From: an uncultured Collinsella sp.
Lineage (GTDB): Bacteria > Actinomycetota > Coriobacteriia > Coriobacteriales > Coriobacteriaceae
Length of the DNA stretch: 64,000 bases
NCBI GenBank assembly: GCA_958403205.1
Contig: CATXWM010000002.1
Span: 1 to 64,000 of the forward strand
Direction: 5' to 3'
In this document: positions 7,888-15,332 of the stretch, one piece after another
Position numbering within the stretch: position 1 is the stretch's first letter
Layout of the letters: each line of letters starts with the position of its first letter
Notes under the pieces: model-generated
What the model was told of the DNA's origin: nothing
The model's input: only the letters and a program-made list of their open reading frames with translations
Databases searched by the model: none
Translations under genes and position numbers: made by a program

Positions 7888-8907
7888 ATGTCTGAGATTT
7901 TTGAACCTAAGAACATCATCGTCACGGGCGGCTGCGGCTTCATCGGCAGCAACTTCGTGCACTACGTGGTGAAGAACCACCCCGGCGTCCACGTCACCGT
8001 CCTGGACAAGCTGACCTACGCCGGCAACCCCGAGAACATCGCGGGCCTGCCCGCCGACCGCGTGGAGCTCGTCGTGGGCGACATCTGCGACGCCGAGCTG
8101 TTGGACCGCATCGTCCCGGGCCACGACGCGATCGTGCACTACGCCGCCGAGAGCCACAACGACAACTCCATCGCCGACCCGGAGCCCTTCCTGCGCACCA
8201 ACGTGGAGGGCACCTTCCGCCTGCTGGAGGCCGTCCGGAAATACGGCGTCCGCTACCACCACGTCTCCACCGACGAGGTCTACGGCGACCTGGCGCTCGA
8301 CGACCCGGCGAAGTTCACCGAGGAGACGCCGTACCGCCCGTCCTCGCCGTACTCGAGCACCAAGGCCAGCTCCGACATGCTCGTGCGCGCCTGGACCCGC
8401 ACCTACGGCCTGCGCGCCACGATCTCCAACTGCTCCAACAACTACGGCCCCTACCAGCACGTGGAGAAGTTCATCCCCAGGCAGATCACCAACATCGTCG
8501 ACGGCGTCCGCCCCAAGCTCTACGGCCGCGGCGAGAACGTCCGTGACTGGATCCACACCGAGGACCACTCCTCGGCCGTCTGGGACATCCTCACCAAGGG
8601 CCGGATGGGGGAGACCTACCTCATCGGCGCCGACGGCGAGAGGAACAACATCACGGTCCTGCGCATGATCCTGGAGGCGATGGGGAAGGACCCCGAGGAC
8701 TTCGACTGGGTCGCCGACCGCCCCGGCCACGACCGCCGCTACGCCATCGACTCGACCAAGCTGCAGCGCGAGCTGGGCTGGAGGCCGGCGCACACCGACT
8801 TCGCCGAGGGCCTCAAGGCCACCATCGACTGGTACGTCGAGAACGAGTCCTGGTGGCGCCCGGCCAAGGAGGCCACCGAGGCGCGCTACCGCGCACAGGG
8901 CCAGTAA
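7888..8907 (+). CDS. rmlB: dTDP-glucose 4,6-dehydratase
   Basis: This is the second step of dTDP-L-rhamnose synthesis: an NAD-dependent short-chain dehydrogenase/reductase turning dTDP-glucose into dTDP-4-keto-6-deoxyglucose. The 339-residue product shows the Rossmann motif TGGCGFIGSN, HYAAESHND, STDEVYGD, the catalytic Y-x-x-x-K in SPYSSTKAS, and NNYGPYQ. I chose ATG 7888 (MSEIFEPKNIIVTGG) over the open frame from 7825, which adds 21 unconserved residues; the SD site is weak (TTGGA). Codon bias is extremely G/C-ending, like rmlA. Upstream lies the AT-richer ATPase cassette and downstream, past a large hairpin, the rmlC-rmlD fusion. Confidence 0.96.
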   Translation: MSEIFEPKNIIVTGGCGFIGSNFVHYVVKNHPGVHVTVLDKLTYAGNPENIAGLPADRVELVVGDICDAELLDRIVPGHDAIVHYAAESHNDNSIADPEPFLRTNVEGTFRLLEAVRKYGVRYHHVSTDEVYGDLALDDPAKFTEETPYRPSSPYSSTKASSDMLVRAWTRTYGLRATISNCSNNYGPYQHVEKFIPRQITNIVDGVRPKLYGRGENVRDWIHTEDHSSAVWDILTKGRMGETYLIGADGERNNITVLRMILEAMGKDPEDFDWVADRPGHDRRYAIDSTKLQRELGWRPAHTDFAEGLKATIDWYVENESWWRPAKEATEARYRAQGQ

Positions 8908-8931
8908 GACCGCATCCCGGCGAACCGCGCC

Positions 8932-8998
8932 GCGGGGCGCCCGCGCGGGGCCGCAGGGCATGGGGATGATCCTGCGTCCCCGCGCGGGCGCCCCCTGT
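8932..8998 (+). terminator. Very strong hairpin between rmlB and rmlCD
   Basis: A perfect 17-bp inverted repeat (8932-8948 with 8976-8992), nearly all G-C, has an inner GCAGG/CCTGC extension. It is followed by ctgtttt. The form is that of an intrinsic terminator with a short T-run. Because rmlC-rmlD follows in the same pathway, it may act as a partial terminator or mRNA-stability element. Confidence 0.65.
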
Positions 8999-9030
8999 TT
9001 TCCAACGTCTTCGATAGGAGCTTTTCCCAC

Positions 9031-10485
9031 ATGGCAGACATCGCATTCGAGAAGGACCTCTCCGTCGCCGAGACCGGCATCGGGGGCCTCAAGGTCATCG
9101 ACCTCGCCGTCCACGGCGACTCGCGCGGCTGGTTCAAGGAGAACTGGCAGCGCGCCAAGATGACCTCGCTCGGGATCCCTGACCTCCGCGTCGTCCAGAA
9201 CAACATCTCCTACAACGAGAAGAGGGGCGTCACCCGCGGCATCCACGCCGAGCCCTGGGACAAGTTCATCTCGGTGGCCCGCGGCTCGGTCTTCGGCGCC
9301 TGGGTGGACCTGCGCGAGGGCAGCGCCACCTACGGGAAGGTGTTCACCTGCACGCTCGACCCGTCCAGGGCCATCTACGTCCCGCGCGGCGTGGGCAACT
9401 CCTTCCAGGCCCTGGAGGACGGCACCGCCTACACCTACCTGGTGGACGCCCACTGGTCGCTGGAGCTGAAGAGGACCTACACCTTCGTTAACCTCGCCGA
9501 CCCCGAGCTCGCCATCGAGTGGCCGATCCCGCTGGACCAGGCCACCGTCTCCGAGGCGGACCTCAACCACCCGATGCTGAGGGATGTCGTCCCCATGGCG
9601 CCCAAGAGGACGCTCGTCACCGGCTGCAACGGCCAGCTGGGCCGCGCGGTGCGCAGGCTGGCGGAGGAGCGCGTCGTCGCCAAGGACTTCGACTTCTGCG
9701 ACATCGACACCTTCGACATGTCCGACCCGGACGCCTACGCGCAGTACGACTGGTCGCTCTACGGCACCGTCATCAACTGCGGCGCCTACACCGCCGTGGA
9801 TAAAGCCGAGACCCCCGAGGGCCGCGTCGCCGCATGGAGGGCCAACGCGACCGGGCCGGCGCTCCTCGCCCGCACCTGCGCCGAGTACGGGATCACGCTC
9901 GTCCACGTGTCCAGCGACTACGTCTTCGACGGCACCGCCGAGGTGCATGACGAGGACGAGCCCCTCAGCCCACTTTCCGTCTACGGCCAGACCAAGGCCG
10001 CAGGCGACATCGCCGTGGCCGGCTGCCCGCGCCACTACATCATGCGCAGCTCCTGGGTCATCGGCGAGGGGCACAACTTCGTCAAGACCATGAAGTGCCT
10101 GTCCGACCGCGTCGCCGACCCCGAGGACAAGCTGGACAAGGTCACGGTCGTGGACGACCAGCTGGGCCGCCTGACCTTCACGCGCGACATGGCAGCTGCG
10201 ATCTTCCACGTGCTGGACGCGAAGGCCCCCTACGGCACGTATAACTGCACCGGCTCCGGCGCCGTGAAGAGCTGGGCCGACATCGCCCGCGCCGTCTTCG
10301 AGGCCGCCAACGGCAACGGGGACAAGGTCGTGCCGGTTTCGACCGCCGACTACTACGCCGGCGCCGCCGGCCCCGTCGCCCCGCGCCCGGTCCACTCCGC
10401 GCTCGACCTCTCCAAGCTGGAGTCCGCCGGCTTCCACATGCCCGACTGGGAGGAAGAGCTGGGGGAGTACCTCAAGACGCTCTAG
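9031..10485 (+). CDS. rmlCD: Fused dTDP-4-dehydrorhamnose 3,5-epimerase / dTDP-4-dehydrorhamnose reductase
   Basis: One 484-residue chain carries the last two steps to dTDP-L-rhamnose. Residues 1 to about 185 are a cupin-type RmlC epimerase (DSRGWFKENWQ, NNISYNEKRGVTRGIHAEPWDKF with the catalytic His, VPRGVGNSFQAL). From about residue 190 an RmlD reductase begins (KRTLVTGCNGQLGRAV, VINCGAYTAVDKAE, HVSSDYVFDG, SVYGQTKAAGD with the Y-x-x-x-K pair). No stop or frameshift lies at the junction, so it is a true fusion. ATG 9031 follows AGGAG at a rather long spacing of about 10 nt. Codon bias matches rmlA and rmlB. Fusion presumably channels the unstable keto-sugar intermediate; that is inference. 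Confidence 0.95.
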   Translation: MADIAFEKDLSVAETGIGGLKVIDLAVHGDSRGWFKENWQRAKMTSLGIPDLRVVQNNISYNEKRGVTRGIHAEPWDKFISVARGSVFGAWVDLREGSATYGKVFTCTLDPSRAIYVPRGVGNSFQALEDGTAYTYLVDAHWSLELKRTYTFVNLADPELAIEWPIPLDQATVSEADLNHPMLRDVVPMAPKRTLVTGCNGQLGRAVRRLAEERVVAKDFDFCDIDTFDMSDPDAYAQYDWSLYGTVINCGAYTAVDKAETPEGRVAAWRANATGPALLARTCAEYGITLVHVSSDYVFDGTAEVHDEDEPLSPLSVYGQTKAAGDIAVAGCPRHYIMRSSWVIGEGHNFVKTMKCLSDRVADPEDKLDKVTVVDDQLGRLTFTRDMAAAIFHVLDAKAPYGTYNCTGSGAVKSWADIARAVFEAANGNGDKVVPVSTADYYAGAAGPVAPRPVHSALDLSKLESAGFHMPDWEEELGEYLKTL

Positions 10486-10507
10486 CCGCTATTAACTTTT
10501 CGAGAGC

Positions 10508-10540
10508 AAAAGCCGCCGCTTGTTAACGGTGGCTTTTCTT
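10508..10540. terminator. Bidirectional terminator between convergent rmlCD and a glycosyltransferase
   Basis: AAAAGCCGCCG (10508-10518) pairs with CGGTGGCTTTT (10527-10537) with one G-T wobble. It has an A-run before and a T-run after, so it can serve both strands. Confidence 0.85.
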
Positions 10541-10587
10541 GTTGGTGGCTATCTGCGCAGTGGTGCCAATAGTATTCTGCGGAAGAT

Positions 10588-11559
10588 CTACCTCTCGCTT
10601 GTCTCGGTGGCGGACTTGCCGGGCTGGTCATCGTAGGCGTATTTGCTGTACACGTTGACCTCCCACTGCTTTTTTTCGACCTTTGCCACAGAATCCAGGA
10701 TGAATCCGGTTGCAAGGCTCAGACCACAGAGGAACATAAACGATGCAGCAAGCATGGCAGTGGGGAAACGCGGGACCAGGCCGGTCTGAAAGTACTCAAC
10801 AAAGATAGGAATGCCCAAAACCAGGCCGATAATCGCGAATAGAAGCGCGACGAGGCTGAAGAACTTCAGCGGGCGGTAGTCCTTGAACAGCGTGCCGATC
10901 ATCGCAACGACTTTAATGCCGTCGCTCACGGTATTGAGCTTGGACTCGGAGCCTTCCGGACGGTCGCGGTACTCGATGGGCACGTCTTTGATGCGCCAGC
11001 GGTGGTCGACGGCGTGGATCGAGAGCTCGGTTTCGATCTGGAAGCCCTCGGAAAGCACAGGGAAGGTTTTGACGAACGGGCGGCTCATGGCGCGGTAGCC
11101 TGTCATGACGTCATCGAAGCTGTAGCCATAGATCCACTTGATCATGGCGCGGACCAGATTATTGCCAAAGCCGTGGAAGGCACGCTTGTTCTCCTCGGCG
11201 TAGGTGCCGTTGGAAAGGCGATCGCCTACGGTCATGTCGGCCGTGCCGTTAAGGATGGGCTCGCAGAGGGCCTTGGCCGCCTCGGCGGGGTAGGTGTCGT
11301 CTCCGTCGACCATCAGGTAGCAATCGGCGTCGATATCGCGAAACATCTGGCGGCACACGTTGCCCTTTCCCTGACGGGGCTCAAAGCGGACTGTGGCGCC
11401 GTGCTCGGTGGCAATGCGTGAGGTATCGTCTGACGAGTTGTTGTCATAGACATAGACCGTCGCCTGCGGAAGCTCGCGGTGAAAGTCGTCGATGACTTTG
11501 CCGATCGTGAGCGCTTCGTTGTAGCAAGGGATGATGACGGCGATGGATTCAGAATTCAC
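10588..11559 (-). CDS. GT2 glycosyltransferase with two C-terminal membrane helices (polyprenyl-phosphate type)
   Basis: This 323-residue protein opens with a GT2/DPM1-like catalytic domain (IAVIIPCYNEALTI, VYDNNSSDDT, and DGDDTYPAEA carrying the acidic metal-binding residues). It ends with two hydrophobic helices at roughly residues 225-250 and 265-290. This architecture matches enzymes that transfer a sugar from a nucleotide to undecaprenyl phosphate at the inner membrane face (GtrB/ArnC/Dpm1 relatives). The sugar is not predictable. GTG 11559 was chosen because AAGGAG sits 6 nt upstream. It is transcribed divergently from the ABC exporter genes, with TATACT -10-like boxes facing both ways in the 160-nt gap. 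Confidence 0.85.
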   Translation of the reverse strand: MNSESIAVIIPCYNEALTIGKVIDDFHRELPQATVYVYDNNSSDDTSRIATEHGATVRFEPRQGKGNVCRQMFRDIDADCYLMVDGDDTYPAEAAKALCEPILNGTADMTVGDRLSNGTYAEENKRAFHGFGNNLVRAMIKWIYGYSFDDVMTGYRAMSRPFVKTFPVLSEGFQIETELSIHAVDHRWRIKDVPIEYRDRPEGSESKLNTVSDGIKVVAMIGTLFKDYRPLKFFSLVALLFAIIGLVLGIPIFVEYFQTGLVPRFPTAMLAASFMFLCGLSLATGFILDSVAKVEKKQWEVNVYSKYAYDDQPGKSATETSER

Positions 11560-11719
11560 TTAATGCTCCTTATACATTCAATCCTAGAAAGTATAGCCGT
11601 TTGGGCCTGGCATCCTAAGATGTGGGTTAGTTCTCCAGTTTTGTTGCGCGAATCGTTTGCATGGCCGTCGGGTCTATACTGTTCGTTTGTCAACGATTAC
11701 GAGTAAAGGAGTTGCATCC

Positions 11720-12565
11720 GTGTCGGATCAGACAAAGCAACAAGAAACTCGCAGTCTGCCTGCGACGTTTGCTAAGAATGAATTTGAGAAGGACGCGTTT
11801 ATCCTTCGTCAGCTGGTTACCAAGGATTTTAAGATCAAGTATCGCCGTAGCGTTCTGGGCGTCGCATGGTCGGTGCTCAACCCGCTGCTGATGATGATCG
11901 TCATGGCCATCGTGTTCTCGACGATTTTTGGCCAGGGCCGCAATGGCTCAATGACGCCCGAGATGTACCCGCTGTACTTGATCGTGGGTAACATTACCTT
12001 TGCCGTCATGTCTGAGTCTACTAACCAGGCCCTGACGTCGATCGTGGGCGCTGCCCCTCTGCTCAAGAAGGTTAAGGTGCACCGCTGGGTTTTCCCGGTG
12101 CAGAAGGTGCTCTTCTCGCTGGTCAACTTTGCCTTCTCGCTGGTCGCCGTCGCCATCGTCATGCTGTGGTTCCGCGTTATGCCTTCTTGGCACCTGATTC
12201 TGTTGCCGGTTTGCCTGCTGCTGCTTATGTGCTTCTGCATGGGCCTGGGCATGATGCTCTCTGCCCTTACGGTCTTCTTCCGCGACGTTATGCATCTGTG
12301 GAGCGTCGTCATTACGGCGTGGACTTACATTACGCCCATCTTCTGGACGACTGACTATATTGCGCAAATGCCGCATCTCGTGCGTATCTTGATGTATGCG
12401 AACCCCATGTTCAACTACCTGCAGTTTATGCGCGATATCTTCCTGTTCCAGACTACGCCCTCGCTTATGACGTTTGGTATGTGCGTCGCTTGGGCGGTTC
12501 TTGCGCTTATTATTGGCTATACCGTGTTCCATAAGTCCGAGCGCAAATTTATCCTCTACATCTAA
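11720..12565 (+). CDS. ABC-2 type polysaccharide/teichoic acid export permease (TagG/Wzm-like)
   Basis: This 281-residue protein has about six membrane helices. The N-terminal cytoplasmic helix (FILRQLVTKDFKIKYRRSVLGVAWSVLNPLLMM) is diagnostic of ABC-2 exporters of lipid-linked glycans. GTG 11720 was chosen because AAAGGAG lies 8 nt upstream; the open frame runs up to 11657 without a better start. The ATPase follows after 11 nt, so the pair forms one transporter flipping or exporting an undecaprenyl-linked polysaccharide. Given the neighbouring rml genes, a rhamnose-containing glycan is the likely cargo (inference). Confidence 0.9.
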   Translation: MSDQTKQQETRSLPATFAKNEFEKDAFILRQLVTKDFKIKYRRSVLGVAWSVLNPLLMMIVMAIVFSTIFGQGRNGSMTPEMYPLYLIVGNITFAVMSESTNQALTSIVGAAPLLKKVKVHRWVFPVQKVLFSLVNFAFSLVAVAIVMLWFRVMPSWHLILLPVCLLLLMCFCMGLGMMLSALTVFFRDVMHLWSVVITAWTYITPIFWTTDYIAQMPHLVRILMYANPMFNYLQFMRDIFLFQTTPSLMTFGMCVAWAVLALIIGYTVFHKSERKFILYI

Positions 12566-12576
12566 GGAGTGCTGTG

Positions 12577-13344
12577 ATGACTGAATCTGTTGTTGATTAC
12601 AGCGAGCAGCCTCTGGCTGTCGAGGTCGACGACGTCACCATGATCTTTAACATGGCGTCCGAGTCGCTGACCAACCTCAAGGAGTACTTCATTAAGCTTG
12701 CCAAGCACGAGCTGTTCTTTGAGGAGTTTAGGGCGCTTAAGCACATCTCGTTTGATATTCATCGCGGCGAGGTTGTGGGTCTGGTCGGCACCAATGGCTC
12801 CGGCAAGTCTACGATGCTCAAGATTATCGCTGGCGTTCTTGAGCCTAGCGAGGGCAGCGTTAAGGTGCACGGTAACATCGCGCCGCTGATTGAGCTTGGC
12901 GCCGGCTTTGACCCCGAGCTGACCGCCCGCGAGAACATCTATCTGAACGGCGCTCTGCTCGGCTATACCAAGGAGTTCATCGACGCCAACTTTGACGGCA
13001 TTATCGAGTTCGCTGAGCTGCAGAACTTTGTCGATATGCCGCTTAAGAACTTCTCTTCGGGCATGGTGGCGCGTATCGCCTTTGCAATCGCGACGATTAC
13101 CGAGCCCGATATTCTGATCGTTGACGAGACGCTGTCCGTCGGTGATGTGTTCTTCCAGCAAAAGTGTGAGGCCCGCATCCAGCACTTTATCCAGAGCGGC
13201 GACGTGACGGTTCTGTTCGTTTCGCACTCTATGGAGCAGGTTGAGCGCATCTGCCAGCGTGCCGTTTGGATTGAGAAGGGTGACCTTCGCATGGACGGCC
13301 CGGTCGATGAGGTCTGCAAGGCGTACCGCGAGCAGTTCAACTAG
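12577..13344 (+). CDS. ABC transporter ATP-binding protein for polysaccharide export (TagH/Wzt-like)
   Basis: This 255-residue nucleotide-binding subunit has Walker A GTNGSGKST, the signature region KNFSSGM, Walker B ILIVDETLSVGD and switch His VSHSMEQV. The long N-terminal lead-in (VTMIFNMASESLTNLKEYF...) before the Walker A is typical of the TagH/Wzt/RfbE group. It ends right after the ATPase core and lacks the extra C-terminal carbohydrate-binding domain of some Wzt proteins. ATG 12577 is 7 nt after AAGGAG; the GTG at 12574 is in frame but too close. It acts with the permease just upstream. Confidence 0.92.
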   Translation: MTESVVDYSEQPLAVEVDDVTMIFNMASESLTNLKEYFIKLAKHELFFEEFRALKHISFDIHRGEVVGLVGTNGSGKSTMLKIIAGVLEPSEGSVKVHGNIAPLIELGAGFDPELTARENIYLNGALLGYTKEFIDANFDGIIEFAELQNFVDMPLKNFSSGMVARIAFAIATITEPDILIVDETLSVGDVFFQQKCEARIQHFIQSGDVTVLFVSHSMEQVERICQRAVWIEKGDLRMDGPVDEVCKAYREQFN

Positions 13345-13398
13345 GTTATAATTACTTGCGCCTGACAGGCTTGTGCTTGCTTGGGCGTGCGGTTATTT

Positions 13399-13475
13399 GC
13401 TCCATTAGCTCAGTTGGATAGAGCAGGGGACTTCTAATCCCAAGGTCGACGGTTCGAATCCGCCATGGAGCACCA
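13399..13475 (+). tRNA. tRNA-Arg (anticodon TCT)
   Basis: The cloverleaf reads well. Acceptor GCTCCAT pairs with ATGGAGC, the D-arm is GCTC...GAGC, and the anticodon TCT lies at 13433-13435 in loop CTTCTAA. The T-arm has GGTTCGAATCC, and CCA is encoded at 13473-13475. It reads AGA codons. Confidence 0.97.
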
Positions 13476-13484
13476 TCGTTTATT

Positions 13485-13517
13485 AAGCCCAGACCGCTTG
13501 GTGGTCTGGGCTTTTTT
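13485..13517 (+). terminator. Terminator after tRNA-Arg(TCT)
   Basis: AAGCCCAGACC pairs with GGTCTGGGCTT and is followed by a run of T to 13517. Confidence 0.9.
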
Positions 13518-13579
13518 CATCTTGTGTGTTGCTGGAGCCGAGCGCGAGCAAGCCGCTGCTGTTTGTTGGGGTTGGCATT

Positions 13580-14017
13580 TTACTTTTCGAGATGCTCTTT
13601 CAGCAGCTCCAATGCGTGGGCGTAGCCTTGGAGGCCCTCCCCGGTGATGGTGGCGAAGCAGGCCAGGCGTGCATAGCTTACTTGGCGGAAGTCCTCGCGG
13701 GTCTCGACGGCGCTGATGTGGACCTCGACGGTAGGGATGGCGACAGCCTTGAGTGCGTCGAGGATCGCCACGCTCGTGTGCGTGTAGGCGGCCGGGTTGA
13801 TGACGATGCCGTCGACCTTGCCGTAGGCCTCCTGGATTTTGTCGACGATGCTGCCCTCGTGGTTGGACTGGAAAACCTCGACCTCGTCGAAGCCCTGTGC
13901 GGCGCCAGCTTCCTGGCAGATCTGCACTAAGCGGTCGTAGTTGTCGCTGCCATAGATGCCCGGCTCGCGAATGCCGAGCATGTTGAGGTTGGGGCCGTTG
14001 ATGACGAGTGCTTTCAT
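13580..14017 (-). CDS. aroQ: 3-dehydroquinate dehydratase, type II
   Basis: This is the third shikimate step (3-dehydroquinate to 3-dehydroshikimate). The 145-residue product is the normal type II size. Motifs: NGPNLNMLGIREPGIYG with the catalytic Tyr, QSNHEGSIVDKI, NPAAYTHTSVAI and VEVHIS with the catalytic His. ATG 14017 gives the standard N-terminus and has AAAGGAAG upstream; the longer open frame to 14116 is not conserved. It is the last gene of the aromatic operon, separated from aroEK by a perfect 16-bp hairpin, so its dose may differ from the upstream genes. Confidence 0.96.
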   Translation of the reverse strand: MKALVINGPNLNMLGIREPGIYGSDNYDRLVQICQEAGAAQGFDEVEVFQSNHEGSIVDKIQEAYGKVDGIVINPAAYTHTSVAILDALKAVAIPTVEVHISAVETREDFRQVSYARLACFATITGEGLQGYAHALELLKEHLEK

Positions 14018-14038
14018 GGTTGCTTCCTTTGCGGTTGC

Positions 14039-14079
14039 AAAACCACCACAAAGGCGCCGGTCCCCTTTGTGGTGGTTTT
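14039..14079 (-). terminator. Perfect 16-bp hairpin between aroEK and aroQ
   Basis: AAAACCACCACAAAGG (14039-14054) pairs with CCTTTGTGGTGGTTTT (14064-14079) around a 9-nt loop. On the transcribed minus strand the 3' arm ends in TTTT. It could terminate part of the operon transcripts before aroQ, or act in either direction. Confidence 0.6.
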
Positions 14080-14081
14080 GG

Positions 14082-15332
14082 TTAGAGAGCGGGTGGGAGG
14101 GTGTCGAGGAGGACATGGGCGGTGTTGGCGGCGCAGTCGCGTGAGTCGATGATGTAGTCGGCCCAGGCGCGGTAGCGCGGCATACGCTGTTCGGCCAGCT
14201 TATCGATGCCGTCGCGCGCGGTGATGGGGCGGCCCTTGTGGGCGAGTTCGTCGAGCTTGCGGTTGAGCATCACGATCTGGCTGTTTTGGTGCAGCAGCGG
14301 ATAGTTTTCGTCGCGTGTGACCACGCCGCCGCCGGTGGAGAGCACCAGGCCGCTGCGCTTGGAGATGTCGGACAGTTCCGCCGTCTCCTGCTCGCGGAAG
14401 GCGGCCTCGCCGCGCTTGACGATAAAGTCGGCGCAGGGCATGCCGAGGCGTTCCTCGAGGGCGCGGTCCAGGTCGATGTGCTCGCGACCCGTGAGCAGGG
14501 CAATCTGCTCACCCACGCGGGTCTTGCCCGAGCCCGGCATGCCGATCAGCGCGATGTTCTGTTCGCGGCGTGACAAGCGCTCCGTTACATCCAGGATGCG
14601 CTCGCGCAGGGTGACCTGGCCGGTGTAGCGCTCGACGGCCTGTGCCGCTTGGGCCACGAGCATCAGCAGGCCGCCGATGCAAGGGATACCGCGGCGCTCG
14701 GCCTCGAGCATCAGGCCCGTGCGGGCGGGGTTGTAGACAATGTCGATAACGCCTTCGAGCGCATCGAGCCCTTCGAGCGTGCAAGGCGCGTCGGGGCAAT
14801 GGGGGAACATGCCGGAGGGCGTGCAGTTGACGAGTAGGGCGGCGTCGGACTGCTGCGCGATGTTGCCGTAGTTGACCTCGCTCGTGCGGCCCACGGGCAC
14901 CACGGTGGCGCCAAGGTCGCCGAGCACCATGCTTGCCGTGGTGCCGGCACCACCGGTAGCGCCAAGCACGAGGACCTTCTTGCCGGTAACCTCAACCCCC
15001 AGCTCCTCGACCAGGCACTGAAAACCAAAGTAGTCGGTGTTGTCGCCGCGCAGGCGCCCGTCGGGCAGGCGCGTGATGGTGTTGACGTTGCCCATGCGCT
15101 CGGCGAGCGGGCTCAGCTCGTTCAGGTAGTTCATGACGGCGCGTTTGTAGGGGATGGTCACGTTGGTGCCTTCCCACTCGTTGCCGGTCATAAAGGCCGC
15201 GAGGTCCTCGGGCTCGCGCTCAAATCGCACGTACTCGAGCCCAGCGAGCTCTTTGTAGATGGTCGGGGTGTAGCTGTGGCCCAGCACGCGGCCCAGTACG
15301 CCGTAGGGGCGGGTTGCGGCGGTATCGGTCAT
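14082..15332 (-). CDS. aroE-aroK: Fused shikimate dehydrogenase / shikimate kinase
   Basis: This 416-residue bifunctional enzyme covers shikimate steps 4 and 5. Residues 1 to about 245 are AroE: TNVTIPYK with the catalytic Lys, GNVNTI, GDNTDYFGF with the catalytic Asp, and the NADP-binding LGATGGAGTTAS. Residues from about 253 are AroK: GMPGSGKT P-loop, DLDRALEE with the Mg-binding Asp, FREQE and STGGGVV. One departure is visible: the usual H-S-L-S-P substrate motif near the N-terminus reads HSYTP. The start ATG directly abuts the pheA stop, with GGAGGTG inside the pheA end. Loss of either half would break the pathway unless another copy exists elsewhere. Confidence 0.93.
   Translation of the reverse strand: MTDTAATRPYGVLGRVLGHSYTPTIYKELAGLEYVRFEREPEDLAAFMTGNEWEGTNVTIPYKRAVMNYLNELSPLAERMGNVNTITRLPDGRLRGDNTDYFGFQCLVEELGVEVTGKKVLVLGATGGAGTTASMVLGDLGATVVPVGRTSEVNYGNIAQQSDAALLVNCTPSGMFPHCPDAPCTLEGLDALEGVIDIVYNPARTGLMLEAERRGIPCIGGLLMLVAQAAQAVERYTGQVTLRERILDVTERLSRREQNIALIGMPGSGKTRVGEQIALLTGREHIDLDRALEERLGMPCADFIVKRGEAAFREQETAELSDISKRSGLVLSTGGGVVTRDENYPLLHQNSQIVMLNRKLDELAHKGRPITARDGIDKLAEQRMPRYRAWADYIIDSRDCAANTAHVLLDTLPPAL

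Noticed and set aside
7873..10437. 854-residue open frame on the minus strand opposite rmlB/rmlCD
   Set aside because: It is an antisense shadow created by the absence of A/T in third codon positions of the G+C-rich rml genes; it has repetitive Val/Gly/Asp/His text and no family motifs.
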